Assembly (NCBI GenBank): GCA_016932135.1
Contig: JAFGDJ010000095.1
Location: 1-39,310, forward strand
Length of the DNA stretch: 39,310 bases
DNA from: Spirochaetales bacterium
GTDB lineage: Bacteria; Spirochaetota; Spirochaetia; JAFGDJ01
Reading direction: 5' to 3'
This document shows, in pieces, positions 1-8,151 of this stretch (position 1 is the stretch's first letter; each line of letters begins with the position of its first letter). The position numbers were made by a program, and so were the translations under genes. The notes beneath the pieces are model-generated. The model saw only the letters and a list, made by a program, of their open reading frames with translations, had not been told where the DNA came from and did not search any database.

Positions 1-315
1 ACGCACGTCTTCCACGTCGGCCAGAAGGGCTTTCAACCCGTCGAGATCGTATTCCTGTACCGCCTTAATAATCGCGTCGCTCCTCTCCTCCCGGGTCAGA
101 GGAGCCGCCGCTGCTTTTTCAGGGGTGGTATCTTTTGATTGTTTCTCCGATGCGGAGCCGCCGTTATATACCGCTTCTTCATGTTCCGTTACCGTTTCCC
201 GGATAAACTCTTCCGCCTGGTAGCCCAGCATTCTGTGCAGGGGCAGAAGGGTACAGCCGCTGATACAGACAACGGCCGTGATGGTCACCAGGACCATCAA
301 TCCTCGTGTATGCAT
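1..315 (-). CDS. Putative lipoprotein, 3' end cut by window edge
   Basis: An open frame of 105 codons runs from an ATG at 315 to the window edge without a stop. The start is supported by an AGGAG motif 8 bases upstream; the nearby ATG at 323 is out of frame and stops quickly. The N-terminus is a short basic and hydrophobic signal ending in a lipobox-like ISGC (Cys at about residue 20), so the product is probably a lipoprotein. A Lys/Glu/Ala-rich linker follows. The last visible stretch (AVQEYDLDGLKALLADVEDV) looks like the start of an ankyrin-type helical repeat, but this is a guess from one partial repeat. It lies 89 bases downstream of the histidine kinase gene on the same strand. Function unknown. 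Confidence 0.7.
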   Translation of the reverse strand, partial: MHTRGLMVLVTITAVVCISGCTLLPLHRMLGYQAEEFIRETVTEHEEAVYNGGSASEKQSKDTTPEKAAAAPLTREERSDAIIKAVQEYDLDGLKALLADVEDVR

Positions 316-404
316 GATTTCATCTCCTAAGTCTAGATGTAGTTATTGTTCGGAATAGTAAAAAAAAGGGGGCTTCCCTGAAAGTGCCTTTTGTCCCGAT
401 GGAC

Positions 405-1991
405 CTATTCTTTCGTCACCGGTAAACCATGACCACAGGGTACCCGCAGGGTAAGCTGAAACCCTTCACCGGGCTCGCTCCTGACAGCCAGGGTACCCTC
501 GTACCTGGAAAGCCCCCGCCGCATCATGGCCAGGCCCTGCCCGCTGCCGGGGTCTTTACACCCCGAACCGTCATCCGACAGGATCAGGGCCACGGTTTCT
601 TTCCCGAAAAGCAGCACCAGGGAGATCCTCCCCGGGTGTCCGTGTTTCACCGCGTTGGTAATGCCTTCTCTGCAGCAGCTGGCCAGCTCCTTAACCAGGG
701 GCGGGGAAAGGGGCCTTTCAATGCCCCGCAGGAGAAAATCGATAGCGATATCGGGAAACCGGCATTCCTCCATCACCTTACCTAAGGCGATGGAAAGACT
801 GTTCCCCTCCCCGATCCGCCCGTGGAGGCTGCTCTCCAGGAGTTCCAGGCCCCGGTCAATAGTCTGTTTGACCCTGTCGAGCCCCTCTTTACTCGGGTGT
901 TTCTCCTCCAGGCGAAGCAGGTAGATCGCCTGGGTAAGGCTGTGACCGAGAATATCGTGTAATTCCCGGCGAAACCGGCTTAAGAGCTCATCTTTCATCA
1001 TTCTCAGGGTTATTCTATTGCGGTTCCTGATTTCTTCGATCGATTCCTCCAGCCGCCGGTTCCGGTCCCCCAGGGCTTCCTGCAGCTCCGTGATATCGGT
1101 GACATCGACATAATGATAGAGGGTGCCCTTTTTTCCTTCGCGCCGCCGATGAAGCCGATAGACCCTCCCGCTCTGCCTGATTTCTTCCCGGGGAAGGGTC
1201 CCCGGGGCCAGCTTGGTCAGCCGGACGATCTTTCCCCGGCGATCTGCGAGAATAAGGGGGTCTTCCAGTTCCAGCAGCAGGGCTTTCCATGCCGCGGGGA
1301 GAACCCCTAAAAACCTCGACCGGAAGGCGGCCGCGCCAAAAAAGGCCAGAGATAAGGTCATAAAAAGAGGGGTGTAATCGAACATCGGCTTGAAGCCGAA
1401 GAGGGTGTAGGTATAGGCCGCGTTGACTAGCAGGGGCAGTACCGCGGCCAGGATAATCCACCCGTTCCCCCGGCCCCGGGAGAACACGAGAAGATCGTAG
1501 AGAAACAACAGAATCCCGGCAAGAATAAGGGTGTAGGTATACACCGAAAAGCCGTAGAACAGGGGGCCGAAGGTATCCCGGTAAAAGGTATAGGTAGCGT
1601 AAAACCGGTAGTGCTGAGGGTTCGTCGCCACCGCAAGAAAGAAGAAAGCCGCCGGGATGTACAGCACGATGCTATACCGCCGGGGTGCATCACGGCCGAA
1701 GAGGTAACGATAGGCGAACAAAAAAAAGAAAGGTCCCAGCAGGCAATTACCGAAATACTGGGTGACAATGAAGAACCACCTTAGGCCGGCATCGGGGGAT
1801 ACGGTCTTCAGCATCTTGCTTACCACCCAGATCAGAAGGGATGCCTGAAGGGCAAAAAAGCGGTACAACAGGCCGTTCTTCTCACCGTTTTGGTAAAACC
1901 AGGTATTCATACAGAGAATAACGACCAGGGCAAGAAGGTGCCACAATTCGATAAAAAAGATTTCCCGTCCCAGGGCGACGCTCATTTCCAT
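405..1991 (-). CDS. Membrane sensor histidine kinase (7TM N-terminus, HisKA_3 type)
   Basis: The 528-residue protein has about seven hydrophobic segments in residues 10-225, like the 7TM sensory regions of histidine kinases. A short PAS-like stretch (about 235-300) and a coiled coil (300-335) follow. The dimerisation/phosphoacceptor helix has the H-box HDILGHSL with His345. The HATPase domain shows an N-box (EGITNAVKH), a G1 box (DDGSG) and a G2 box (GQGLAMM). This H-box and HATPase form is the HisKA_3 (NarX/DesK-like) family, which partners NarL-type regulators. Such a regulator is encoded 28 bases upstream on the same strand, so the two are very probably a cognate pair. The ligand is unknown. 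The start at 1991 has only a weak AAAGAG motif; a second in-frame ATG lies at 1985. Confidence 0.9.
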   Translation of the reverse strand: MEMSVALGREIFFIELWHLLALVVILCMNTWFYQNGEKNGLLYRFFALQASLLIWVVSKMLKTVSPDAGLRWFFIVTQYFGNCLLGPFFFLFAYRYLFGRDAPRRYSIVLYIPAAFFFLAVATNPQHYRFYATYTFYRDTFGPLFYGFSVYTYTLILAGILLFLYDLLVFSRGRGNGWIILAAVLPLLVNAAYTYTLFGFKPMFDYTPLFMTLSLAFFGAAAFRSRFLGVLPAAWKALLLELEDPLILADRRGKIVRLTKLAPGTLPREEIRQSGRVYRLHRRREGKKGTLYHYVDVTDITELQEALGDRNRRLEESIEEIRNRNRITLRMMKDELLSRFRRELHDILGHSLTQAIYLLRLEEKHPSKEGLDRVKQTIDRGLELLESSLHGRIGEGNSLSIALGKVMEECRFPDIAIDFLLRGIERPLSPPLVKELASCCREGITNAVKHGHPGRISLVLLFGKETVALILSDDGSGCKDPGSGQGLAMMRRGLSRYEGTLAVRSEPGEGFQLTLRVPCGHGLPVTKE

Positions 1992-2019
1992 GAAAATTGA
2001 CTCTTTTACCCCGGAAACC

Positions 2020-2664
2020 CTAGTCCAGGTCCTCGATAAGCCCGTTTTTTATGGCATATACCGCTATCTGCGTTCTGTCTTCCAGCCCCATCTTCCCGAG
2101 AACCGAGCTTACCCTGTTCTTTATCGTTCCCTCGGAACACCCGAAACGAGCGGCAATGGCCTTATTCCCCATTCCTTCGGCAATATACCGAATCAAGAGC
2201 AGGTCTTTTTCCGTGAGCCCGAAGATATCATCCTGCCGGGGCCCGCCCTTTCCGATTTCGGAAAGCTGTTTGCCGATGACCGGGTGGTAGACCAGAAGTC
2301 CACCGGCAATGACCCTGAGGCTTTTAGCAAAGAGCTCCGGTTCAATATCCTTGAGAAAGATCCCATGGACCCCCAGGGATAACGCCTCGGAGAACACCTT
2401 TTCTTCTTCGAAAGTCGTCAGGAGAACGATCCGGCAGCCGAGGTTCTCCTTTTTCAGGGCGGCGGCCACCTCTAGCCCGCTCATCTTCGGCATACGGATA
2501 TCCAGCAGAGCAATGTCTATCTTCAGCTTTCGACAGAGCTCCAGGGCCTCTTCCCCGTCCCCGGCGGTAGCGGATACGGTGAAATCGGCTTCTTCCGAAA
2601 GAAGCATCTTCAGGGAGTCTCTTATAAGGGTCTGATCTTCCGCCAAAAGAATAGTGTACTTCAT
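2020..2664 (-). CDS. NarL/FixJ-family response regulator
   Basis: The 214-residue protein has a REC domain (residues 1-120) with the acidic pocket (ED at 9-10), phosphoacceptor Asp55 in LLDIRMP, Thr84 and Lys105. A LuxR/GerE-type helix-turn-helix follows (about 150-210, with LTEKDLLLIRYIAEGM and SEGTIKNRVSSVLGKMG). Phosphorylation would be expected to control DNA binding. The start is backed by a GGAGGA Shine-Dalgarno 6 bases upstream. Its ATG overlaps the stop of the upstream sensor-like gene (ATGA), which implies translational coupling, and the histidine kinase gene follows 28 bases later. All conserved residues appear intact; the target genes cannot be read from the window. Confidence 0.93.
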   Translation of the reverse strand: MKYTILLAEDQTLIRDSLKMLLSEEADFTVSATAGDGEEALELCRKLKIDIALLDIRMPKMSGLEVAAALKKENLGCRIVLLTTFEEEKVFSEALSLGVHGIFLKDIEPELFAKSLRVIAGGLLVYHPVIGKQLSEIGKGGPRQDDIFGLTEKDLLLIRYIAEGMGNKAIAARFGCSEGTIKNRVSSVLGKMGLEDRTQIAVYAIKNGLIEDLD

Positions 2665-3503
2665 GGTTGTTCCTCCTCCGACGATTTCTGGGCCACCGCC
2701 AGCCGTATATCCTTCAAAGCCTCCTGGGCGCAGGTCAGTACCGGCTCCAAGTCTTCCGATGTTTCCAGCATCCCCCGGAGGATCTCCATCTTATCTTTTA
2801 CCAGATCCATGATGACGGCGGTGACCCGTTCCCGGAATCGGTGCCGGCGCAGGGAAACCTCCTGCCCCTTGGCGACTTCAAGGATCTTCTTCCTGCGCTC
2901 TAACAACCGGTTCTTCTCCACCACCTCGTTCAGCAGCCTCTGGGTGGATGTAACATCCAGGAGAGTCAGCAGATACCCCTGCCGAACCGGGTGGAATCGG
3001 TAACGATATGCCCTGTCCTCACACCACAACGTGCCTTCGAAGGGAGTCTCGTCATCGGGGGAATCCCCCCTGCTCTCCCGAAGAAGGGTTCGCAGCCGCT
3101 CCATCAGTTCCGTCGATGCCTCAGGGGACAAACCCGTCAGGGGTCCGCCGCCCCCCTGGAGAGAGAGGTCGGCGTTAAAGATCAGCACCGTTTCCCGAAG
3201 GCTCTCCAGAATCCAGGATTGATACGACCGGAGAGACGGCCGACGCAGGGATAGCAAAAAGAGAACAATTCTTATCAAGAGCAGGATAAAAAAAGGGAAA
3301 ATCATATCCCAGAAAAGATCGGACCACCCTTGAAAAGGAGTCACCACGGAAAGGATAAAAAGAGAGCCGAAAAAAAATATTCCCAGGTTTAAAAAGGTCT
3401 TACCTTTTCCCCGATCGGCCATTGCCAGGGGGATACAGAGAGACAGAAACACGATTCCAGCGAGAATATGAAAGAATACCCGATAGGTGTAAAAGGTTTC
3501 CAT
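2661..3503 (-). CDS. Membrane sensor-like protein with degenerate kinase dimerisation domain and no ATPase domain
   Basis: The 280-residue protein has three predicted membrane segments (about 8-29, 36-56, 62-86), a PAS-like region (95-185, ending in a DVTSTQ motif) and a long coiled coil (187-225). Its end resembles the phosphoacceptor helix of the kinase at 405-1991. Aligning RFRERVTAV here with RFRRELHDI there places Thr228 where the kinase has His345, and the protein ends without an HATPase domain. It is therefore unlikely to autophosphorylate. It is the first gene of the three-gene sensory operon and overlaps the regulator by 4 bases. A role as an accessory sensor or partner for the neighbouring kinase is inferred. 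The ATG at 3503 has no Shine-Dalgarno but sits 10 bases after a -10 box. Confidence 0.75.
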   Translation of the reverse strand: METFYTYRVFFHILAGIVFLSLCIPLAMADRGKGKTFLNLGIFFFGSLFILSVVTPFQGWSDLFWDMIFPFFILLLIRIVLFLLSLRRPSLRSYQSWILESLRETVLIFNADLSLQGGGGPLTGLSPEASTELMERLRTLLRESRGDSPDDETPFEGTLWCEDRAYRYRFHPVRQGYLLTLLDVTSTQRLLNEVVEKNRLLERRKKILEVAKGQEVSLRRHRFRERVTAVIMDLVKDKMEILRGMLETSEDLEPVLTCAQEALKDIRLAVAQKSSEEEQP

Positions 3504-3513
3504 ACCGAAAGAC

Positions 3514-3542
3514 AGTATGCACCATTACTTTCGTCATCACAA
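3514..3542 (-). promoter_or_regulatory. Predicted promoter for the sensory operon
   Basis: On the minus strand TTGTGA (3542-3537) and CATACT (3519-3514) are separated by 17 bases. The -10 box ends 10 bases before the ATG at 3503, so the predicted leader is only about 3-4 bases and contains no ribosome-binding motif. Confidence 0.5.
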
Positions 3543-3577
3543 CCGGGACTACGGTAAATCCCTTTTTTCGCAAGAGT

Positions 3578-4618
3578 TTAATCGTACCGAACCCGGTTTC
3601 TTCCCTCTTGTTTTGCCCGGTACATGGCCTTATCCGCCCGGTTGATCCAGGCTTCCCGGCTCTCACCTTCATGGAACTCCGCTACCCCGAAGGATGCGGT
3701 AACGGTAATAACCGAATCCATGCACTCTACCGGCATCTTTTCTACGCCCATTCGAAAACGTTCGGCGATAACCACCCCCTGCTCCAGGTTTGTATTAGGC
3801 AAAAGGATGAAAAATTCTTCGCCGCCGTACCTGCCGGCGTTATCGTACTTCCGCATGGCGTTGAGCAGGTAGGCTCCTAGCGTTCGAATCGTCTCGTCAC
3901 CGTGCTGATGGCCGTAGTTGTCATTGATCTCTTTAAAGTAATCAATATCGAACATAACCCCGGAAAGGGGTGTGGCGGTTCTAACCGACCGATCGACCTC
4001 CACATCAATCAGAGAGAAGAGGCTCATACGGTTCAACAACCCGGAAAGCATATCGTACTTGGCTACCCTTTCCAGCCTCCGGTTGGAACGCTCCAGTTCT
4101 TCATTGATCAGTTCGATATCATGAAAGGCTTTCTTGAGGTTTAAATGCTGCTCCAGAATCCGGGATGAAAAGGCTTCTTCCTGTTTCACTGCTTGCCGGA
4201 AGAACTCTTTTTCCCGGAGGAGCTTCTGCTGTTCCCGCAGGCGGATCACCGCGGCTTTCAGCCGGATGCGGAGTTCTTCCGGATCCACCGGTTTTTTTAG
4301 TATGTCGTCCGCCCCAAGTTCCACAGCCTGATCAAGACCCCGCTGAACCGAGGACAGAAATACAACCTGCAGAGCCTGATCATAGGTTTTCTTTCTGACA
4401 ATTTTCAAAAGTTCCAGGGCTTCCGGACGCTCAAGGCCCAGGTCTAACAAGAGGATTTCCACCGGCTCCGCTTCAAAGAGAGAAATTACCGCTTGGCCGC
4501 TGAAAGCCTTGGACACGATAAACCCCAGTTCTGCTATCTCTTTCTCATATTCCGCCAGGGCCGCCGGATCGTGATCTGCGACAAGAATATGATAGGACTG
4601 CGTGTGCCCCTGTTCCAT
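3578..4618 (-). CDS. REC-GGDEF response regulator, diguanylate cyclase
   Basis: The 346-residue protein has an N-terminal receiver domain (phosphoacceptor Asp59 in LLLDLG, Ser89/90, Lys109), a coiled-coil linker (about 120-185) and a C-terminal GGDEF domain. The active-site motif is GGEEF at 265-269, with metal ligand Asp224 (FDID). An inhibitory I-site RKYD (256-259) lies five residues before it, so the enzyme is probably active and subject to product inhibition. It would make cyclic-di-GMP from two GTP when phosphorylated. The start has an AAGGGG motif 8 bases upstream. It is the last gene of an operon and begins 12 bases after the DUF445 gene. No kinase gene is adjacent in this operon. Cyclic-di-GMP receptor candidates occur further along the window. 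Confidence 0.93.
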   Translation of the reverse strand: MEQGHTQSYHILVADHDPAALAEYEKEIAELGFIVSKAFSGQAVISLFEAEPVEILLLDLGLERPEALELLKIVRKKTYDQALQVVFLSSVQRGLDQAVELGADDILKKPVDPEELRIRLKAAVIRLREQQKLLREKEFFRQAVKQEEAFSSRILEQHLNLKKAFHDIELINEELERSNRRLERVAKYDMLSGLLNRMSLFSLIDVEVDRSVRTATPLSGVMFDIDYFKEINDNYGHQHGDETIRTLGAYLLNAMRKYDNAGRYGGEEFFILLPNTNLEQGVVIAERFRMGVEKMPVECMDSVITVTASFGVAEFHEGESREAWINRADKAMYRAKQEGRNRVRYD

Positions 4619-4630
4619 GGCAAAATCCCC

Positions 4631-6181
4631 TTATAAGAACCTGTTTACTCCGATCTGCGCGAAACCGATGACAGCACCCAGGAGTCCTCCAAAGAGGGTT
4701 ATCCAGCGGAGATGCTTCTTCACGACCCGCAGGATGAGCTGTTCCATCTTTACAATATCAAAACTGTTTATTCGATCCACCACCATATTGTGGACATTCA
4801 TACTCTTTAGAATATCGGGAATCTTCTTGTTAATAAAGCCGGTAATCCACCGGGTAACAAAATGGTCCGCCTTCACCTTATCCTCCGCAGTCAGAGAGAA
4901 AAGGCTTGCCGGACTTTCCTTACCCAGGTCTGCCGCCAGGTTCTTACCCACCGGTTCTTCGGCTTCCGCATCACCTTTCCGGGAAAAAAGATTCCTGGTC
5001 AAACGGACAATACCACCGGAAAGGTAAGCCACCACCTTTTCCTTCTCAAACCCGGGAAGATTTCCCAGAAGGCTCCGCAGGGTTCTCCCCTCCTTGAGAA
5101 ACAGAAGAGCGACCCGCTGAGAAAGGGTTTCACGGAATTTCCCGTCGGAAAGGAGGGCTCTCAGTTTTCGAAGGATTTCATGGATCACCAGCTTGACCCT
5201 GGTATGTTTTTCCTCAGAACCGCCCAAGCCCGTGTCCGCCAGGCGTTGGATTTCCTGTTGAACGAAGGTAAGAACATTTTTCTTGGTTTCTTCGTTTTTC
5301 CCCGCCTTTTCTATATGGGCTACCAGGTCCACCACGATCTTATCCATATTTTCATCCAGGGTTCGATCGTACTGTCCGGCGGTGATAAGAAGACGCTGCA
5401 GGGCCGTAAGATTGTCGATCACATCGTGAAGGAACCGCCGCCCCCGGATCTCCAGTTCATCCAGGGTTTCATCTTTTTTCAGGAAGCTTACAAGGCCTTC
5501 AAAGACCGGCGTATAAAGACCGTCCAGCAGGCTTCCCAGGGCTGAAATGTCCTCCGGTGTAATGAAGTCGGAAATCTTCACCCCCTTTTCCTCCTGGCGG
5601 GTTATCCAGGAAAGAAGCGCTTCTTCCGTCCGATCAATAAATCCTTCTTCAGGAAGCTTTTGCAGCAGGGAATTTAAGGCTGCTGCGAGGCCTCCTTCCC
5701 GGCCTTCAAGATTTGACAGGGGGGTGTCCAGCAGGGTATCGGAAGCCCTGGAAAGAACACCGGAGACCAGATGTTCGAAGGTATCGGAGAAAACGAATCC
5801 CTTTGCGGCTCCTCCGCTTTGGGGAAGCATCCCTGAAAAAAAACCACCCCACTGGCTGAAGGGGGTTGTGAAGACTTTCGACGTAATCTCACCGATACCT
5901 GCCTGAAGGTTCGCGAGAACTTCGGGTTGCTCGGTCTGCTTTCTGACGGTTTCTTCGTTCAGCAGTTCCAGCTCCACCGTATCCGCGATGCTTTCTGCCA
6001 GTTCTCCCCGCTGTCGGGGAATAATTCCCGGGGTAAAGGGGATTCGGACCCCAAAGATACGGATTTCTTTGTAGGGACGAAAAAGCATACTGATAGCGAT
6101 GGCGTTGGTGATGTACCCGATGAGGCCTCCAAGAAGGGGTGGGATGATCCATGGGAGCAGTTCAGAGACGAGTACATTCAT
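4631..6181 (-). CDS. DUF445-family membrane protein
   Basis: The 516-residue protein begins with a hydrophobic helix and the family signature GGLIGYITNAIAISMLF, followed by FTPGIIPRQRGELA. This is characteristic of DUF445 (YheB/YjiN-like) proteins. A long, mostly helical soluble region (about 50-480) follows, and a second hydrophobic segment closes the protein (about 495-512, LFGGLLGAVIGFAQIG). The molecular function of the family is not established; a membrane-anchored, mostly extramembrane topology is inferred. It lies between an SH3 lipoprotein (5-base gap) and the diguanylate cyclase (12-base gap), so all three are probably co-transcribed. There is no good Shine-Dalgarno before the ATG at 6181, so coupling to the upstream gene is likely. 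Confidence 0.85.
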   Translation of the reverse strand: MNVLVSELLPWIIPPLLGGLIGYITNAIAISMLFRPYKEIRIFGVRIPFTPGIIPRQRGELAESIADTVELELLNEETVRKQTEQPEVLANLQAGIGEITSKVFTTPFSQWGGFFSGMLPQSGGAAKGFVFSDTFEHLVSGVLSRASDTLLDTPLSNLEGREGGLAAALNSLLQKLPEEGFIDRTEEALLSWITRQEEKGVKISDFITPEDISALGSLLDGLYTPVFEGLVSFLKKDETLDELEIRGRRFLHDVIDNLTALQRLLITAGQYDRTLDENMDKIVVDLVAHIEKAGKNEETKKNVLTFVQQEIQRLADTGLGGSEEKHTRVKLVIHEILRKLRALLSDGKFRETLSQRVALLFLKEGRTLRSLLGNLPGFEKEKVVAYLSGGIVRLTRNLFSRKGDAEAEEPVGKNLAADLGKESPASLFSLTAEDKVKADHFVTRWITGFINKKIPDILKSMNVHNMVVDRINSFDIVKMEQLILRVVKKHLRWITLFGGLLGAVIGFAQIGVNRFL

Positions 6182-6186
6182 AGCGG

Positions 6187-6576
6187 TTATTGCATCTCCC
6201 GGGCGGCAGTTTCCGCCTGGTCCCGGGAATCGAAGATATCCAGATAGGACCCGAAGACCCAGCCCTGAAGCCCGTCAAAATTGATCCGATACCAGTAATC
6301 ATATCCGTCTTCCACGGTTTCTTTTTCCGGCCCTTGAGAAACAATCTCCAGCACATACCCCCGCCAAAGGGTGGTAATGGCCCGGGACTCCAGGTTCGGC
6401 TCTTCCCTGAGCCGCAGGTGACTGGAGGTGATAACACCCCAGCTGGTTTTAATTGAAAGGATGGGAGTGGGAGGCAGTTCAATATCCAGCACCACATCTT
6501 CCCGGGAACAGAAAGAAAAAAGGGGGAGAAACAGAAATAATAATACTACCCTGAAGGTTTCGGAATACCTGACCAT
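6187..6576 (-). CDS. SH3-domain lipoprotein
   Basis: I chose the ATG at 6576 (129 residues) because the protein then begins with a basic residue, a hydrophobic core (VVLLFLFLPLFSF) and a lipobox cysteine (FSFC, Cys23). The longer upstream reading runs through the divergent promoter and coding region. Residues about 45-115 resemble a bacterial SH3 (SH3_3) domain: a LRLREEPNLES motif, then GYVLEIVS and WYRINF..LQGWVFGSYL. Such domains in envelope proteins often bind peptidoglycan or peptides. It is the first gene of the operon with DUF445 and the diguanylate cyclase. A TATAAT sequence at 6595-6590 lies 13 bases upstream of the ATG, so the leader would be only several bases and has no clear ribosome-binding site. 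Confidence 0.78.
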   Translation of the reverse strand: MVRYSETFRVVLLFLFLPLFSFCSREDVVLDIELPPTPILSIKTSWGVITSSHLRLREEPNLESRAITTLWRGYVLEIVSQGPEKETVEDGYDYWYRINFDGLQGWVFGSYLDIFDSRDQAETAAREMQ

Positions 6577-6597
6577 TTTCAAAAAATCTATTATATT
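6569..6597 (+). promoter_or_regulatory. Predicted promoter for 6605 gene, leaderless
   Basis: CTGACC (6569-6574) and TATATT (6592-6597) are separated by 17 bases. The -10 box ends 7 bases before the ATG at 6605, so transcription should begin at or next to the start codon. The divergent gene starts at 6576, inside this promoter, so the two transcription units share a region of under 30 bases. Confidence 0.5.
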
Positions 6598-6604
6598 ACA
6601 GACA

Positions 6605-7177
6605 ATGAACATAAGAAGAACGTTTTGTACAGTATCATGCTTTTTCATCCTTGTCACCACCGCCGCCGGCAATAGTCCCGCGGAAATCGGTCTGGCATTC
6701 CTCTCCGAAGTCTCGGCGGAAGGTACGGTTTCCGCGGCGACGGGGTTTACCCCGGGGTTGCAGGCTTCCGGAACCCTGCGATTAGGAGGGAGCCTTTCCC
6801 TGCCCGGGGGCTTCGGCATGGAAGCCTCAGCCGGTTTATCCGGCAAGACTCCTTCATTCTTTTTAGGTTCCCTGGTCTACACCGCTTACTCCGGTCTCTT
6901 CGGTACCCTGGAGTTGCTGTGGCAGCCTGAGAAAGGCCCCTGGGGAATTCTTTCCGGTTTCCGGGGTGATTTCATGACCTTGAGTCTGACGGACCACACC
7001 TTCTTCTTCCCCTCCCTTTCCGCCGGAGTATGTTATTCTTTCCCGGCCGATGAAGATCAGGGATGGAACCTGCGCCTCTGCCTGAAACACACCCAGCACT
7101 TCAGAAAAGACCTGGCCTTTTCCTCCTCCACCGGCATCGGCCTGGCCATTCTGCAGGGAGGAGGTACCGGACAATGA
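6605..7177 (+). CDS. Small exported protein, possible beta-barrel
   Basis: I chose the ATG at 6605 (190 residues) because it gives a clear signal peptide: NIRR, a hydrophobic core, then a plausible cleavage after TTAAG. The remainder is Gly/Ser/Thr-rich with alternating hydrophobic stretches (for example LRLGGSLSLPGG and YTAYSGLFGTLELLW), as in small outer-membrane beta-barrels. I do not recognise a named family. Its stop codon overlaps the start of the caspase-like gene (ATGA), so the two are translationally coupled. No Shine-Dalgarno precedes the start; the promoter geometry suggests a leaderless mRNA. Confidence 0.72.
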   Translation: MNIRRTFCTVSCFFILVTTAAGNSPAEIGLAFLSEVSAEGTVSAATGFTPGLQASGTLRLGGSLSLPGGFGMEASAGLSGKTPSFFLGSLVYTAYSGLFGTLELLWQPEKGPWGILSGFRGDFMTLSLTDHTFFFPSLSAGVCYSFPADEDQGWNLRLCLKHTQHFRKDLAFSSSTGIGLAILQGGGTGQ

Positions 7178-8097
7178 GACCTGATAATCCCAGAACAATC
7201 CTTCTACCTCTGCTTATCCTGACGGTTTTGTCCTCCTGTTCCCTGGGACCGAAGCTGCCCACAGGAAGGGCTTATATCTACGGGGTGACCGACTATGGCG
7301 GAGGAACCCCGAACATAGACCTGGCGTATACCGACGACGACGCGGAAGCCATGGCAGCGCTCTTTGACGCAGCCGGATACATAACGAACCTGCGTATAAA
7401 CGCCGGGGACGGGAGTTCCGTCGAGCCGGCCACTGTCGCCCAGTTACAGGCTGATATCGACGCCTTTATCGCAAACGCCATGCCGGAAGAGCTCTTCATC
7501 TTCTACTTTGCCGGCCACGGCGTGGGTTCCGAGGATAACACCGGCGACCCCCCGGCGGATTGGCTTATCCTGCACGGTTTTTACTCCGGGGCTCCCTGGG
7601 ACGCCGATCATGGCGCCCTGTCGGACGACGGCCTGGCTACCATGCTGAAAACCATTCCCGGCTCCCGGAAGCTGGTCATTCTGGACTCCTGCCATTCCGG
7701 CGGCTTCATAGGCGATTCCCCCTTCTGGGACCCGGTACCCGCCGATTCCTCCGACGAGTCGGACTCTTTCCTGGAGATCTTCACCGAAACCGTGAAAGCT
7801 TACTGGGGATTTTCCGCCACCGGTGCCGAAGATATCGCCTCAGGAAACGCCTTTGTCCTGACCGCCGCCGGGGAGGTGGAAAAATCCGTTGAAACTGCGG
7901 CCCTGGGACACGGCGTTTTCACCTACGCCTTCCTTCTGGCGGCGGAAGCCGGTGACTTGAATCAAGACGGTTTTATCACCTTGAAGGAAAGCTATCGGTA
8001 TATGACGGATAATTGGTCCGATATTCCCAAAACCACAACCTTTCAGCCCCACCTCTCCGGCAGTGCCGTGGATCTGGTACTGTTCAGCAGTCAGTGA
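7174..8097 (+). CDS. Lipoprotein caspase-like peptidase (C14 family) with EF-hand loop
   Basis: The ATG at 7174 overlaps the preceding stop and gives a 307-residue protein with a hydrophobic signal and lipobox LSSC (Cys22). The body matches the bacterial caspase/metacaspase fold of clan CD: a first strand with YIYGVTDYGGG, then catalytic His115 in YFAGHG and catalytic Cys173 in LDSCHSGG. Cleavage after basic or acidic residues is typical of the clan; specificity cannot be read here. Residues 261-272 (DLNQDGFITLKE) form a canonical 12-residue EF-hand loop with Asp, Asn, Asp, Gly, Ile and Glu in the standard places, so calcium binding is plausible. A membrane-tethered, extracytoplasmic location is inferred from the lipobox. 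The partner is the coupled small envelope protein upstream. Confidence 0.88.
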   Translation: MRPDNPRTILLPLLILTVLSSCSLGPKLPTGRAYIYGVTDYGGGTPNIDLAYTDDDAEAMAALFDAAGYITNLRINAGDGSSVEPATVAQLQADIDAFIANAMPEELFIFYFAGHGVGSEDNTGDPPADWLILHGFYSGAPWDADHGALSDDGLATMLKTIPGSRKLVILDSCHSGGFIGDSPFWDPVPADSSDESDSFLEIFTETVKAYWGFSATGAEDIASGNAFVLTAAGEVEKSVETAALGHGVFTYAFLLAAEAGDLNQDGFITLKESYRYMTDNWSDIPKTTTFQPHLSGSAVDLVLFSSQ

Positions 8098-8105
8098 TAA
8101 GTTTT

Positions 8106-8149
8106 GAGTTGTGAGAAGATCCTGTCTCCTCACTCATTACTCACGACTC
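8106..8149. terminator. Hairpin between convergent genes, possible bidirectional terminator
   Basis: GAGTTGTGAG (8106-8115) pairs with CTCACGACTC (8140-8149) over ten positions with one G-U wobble and a 24-base loop. It lies in the 54-base gap between the caspase-like gene and uvrB, whose 3' ends face each other. No T tract follows on either strand, so intrinsic termination is uncertain. Confidence 0.4.
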
Positions 8150-8151
8150 TC

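Noticed and set aside
360-396. Possible terminator after the histidine kinase gene
   Set aside because: There is a run of eight U in the minus-strand RNA, but the best stem before it is only about 3 bp.
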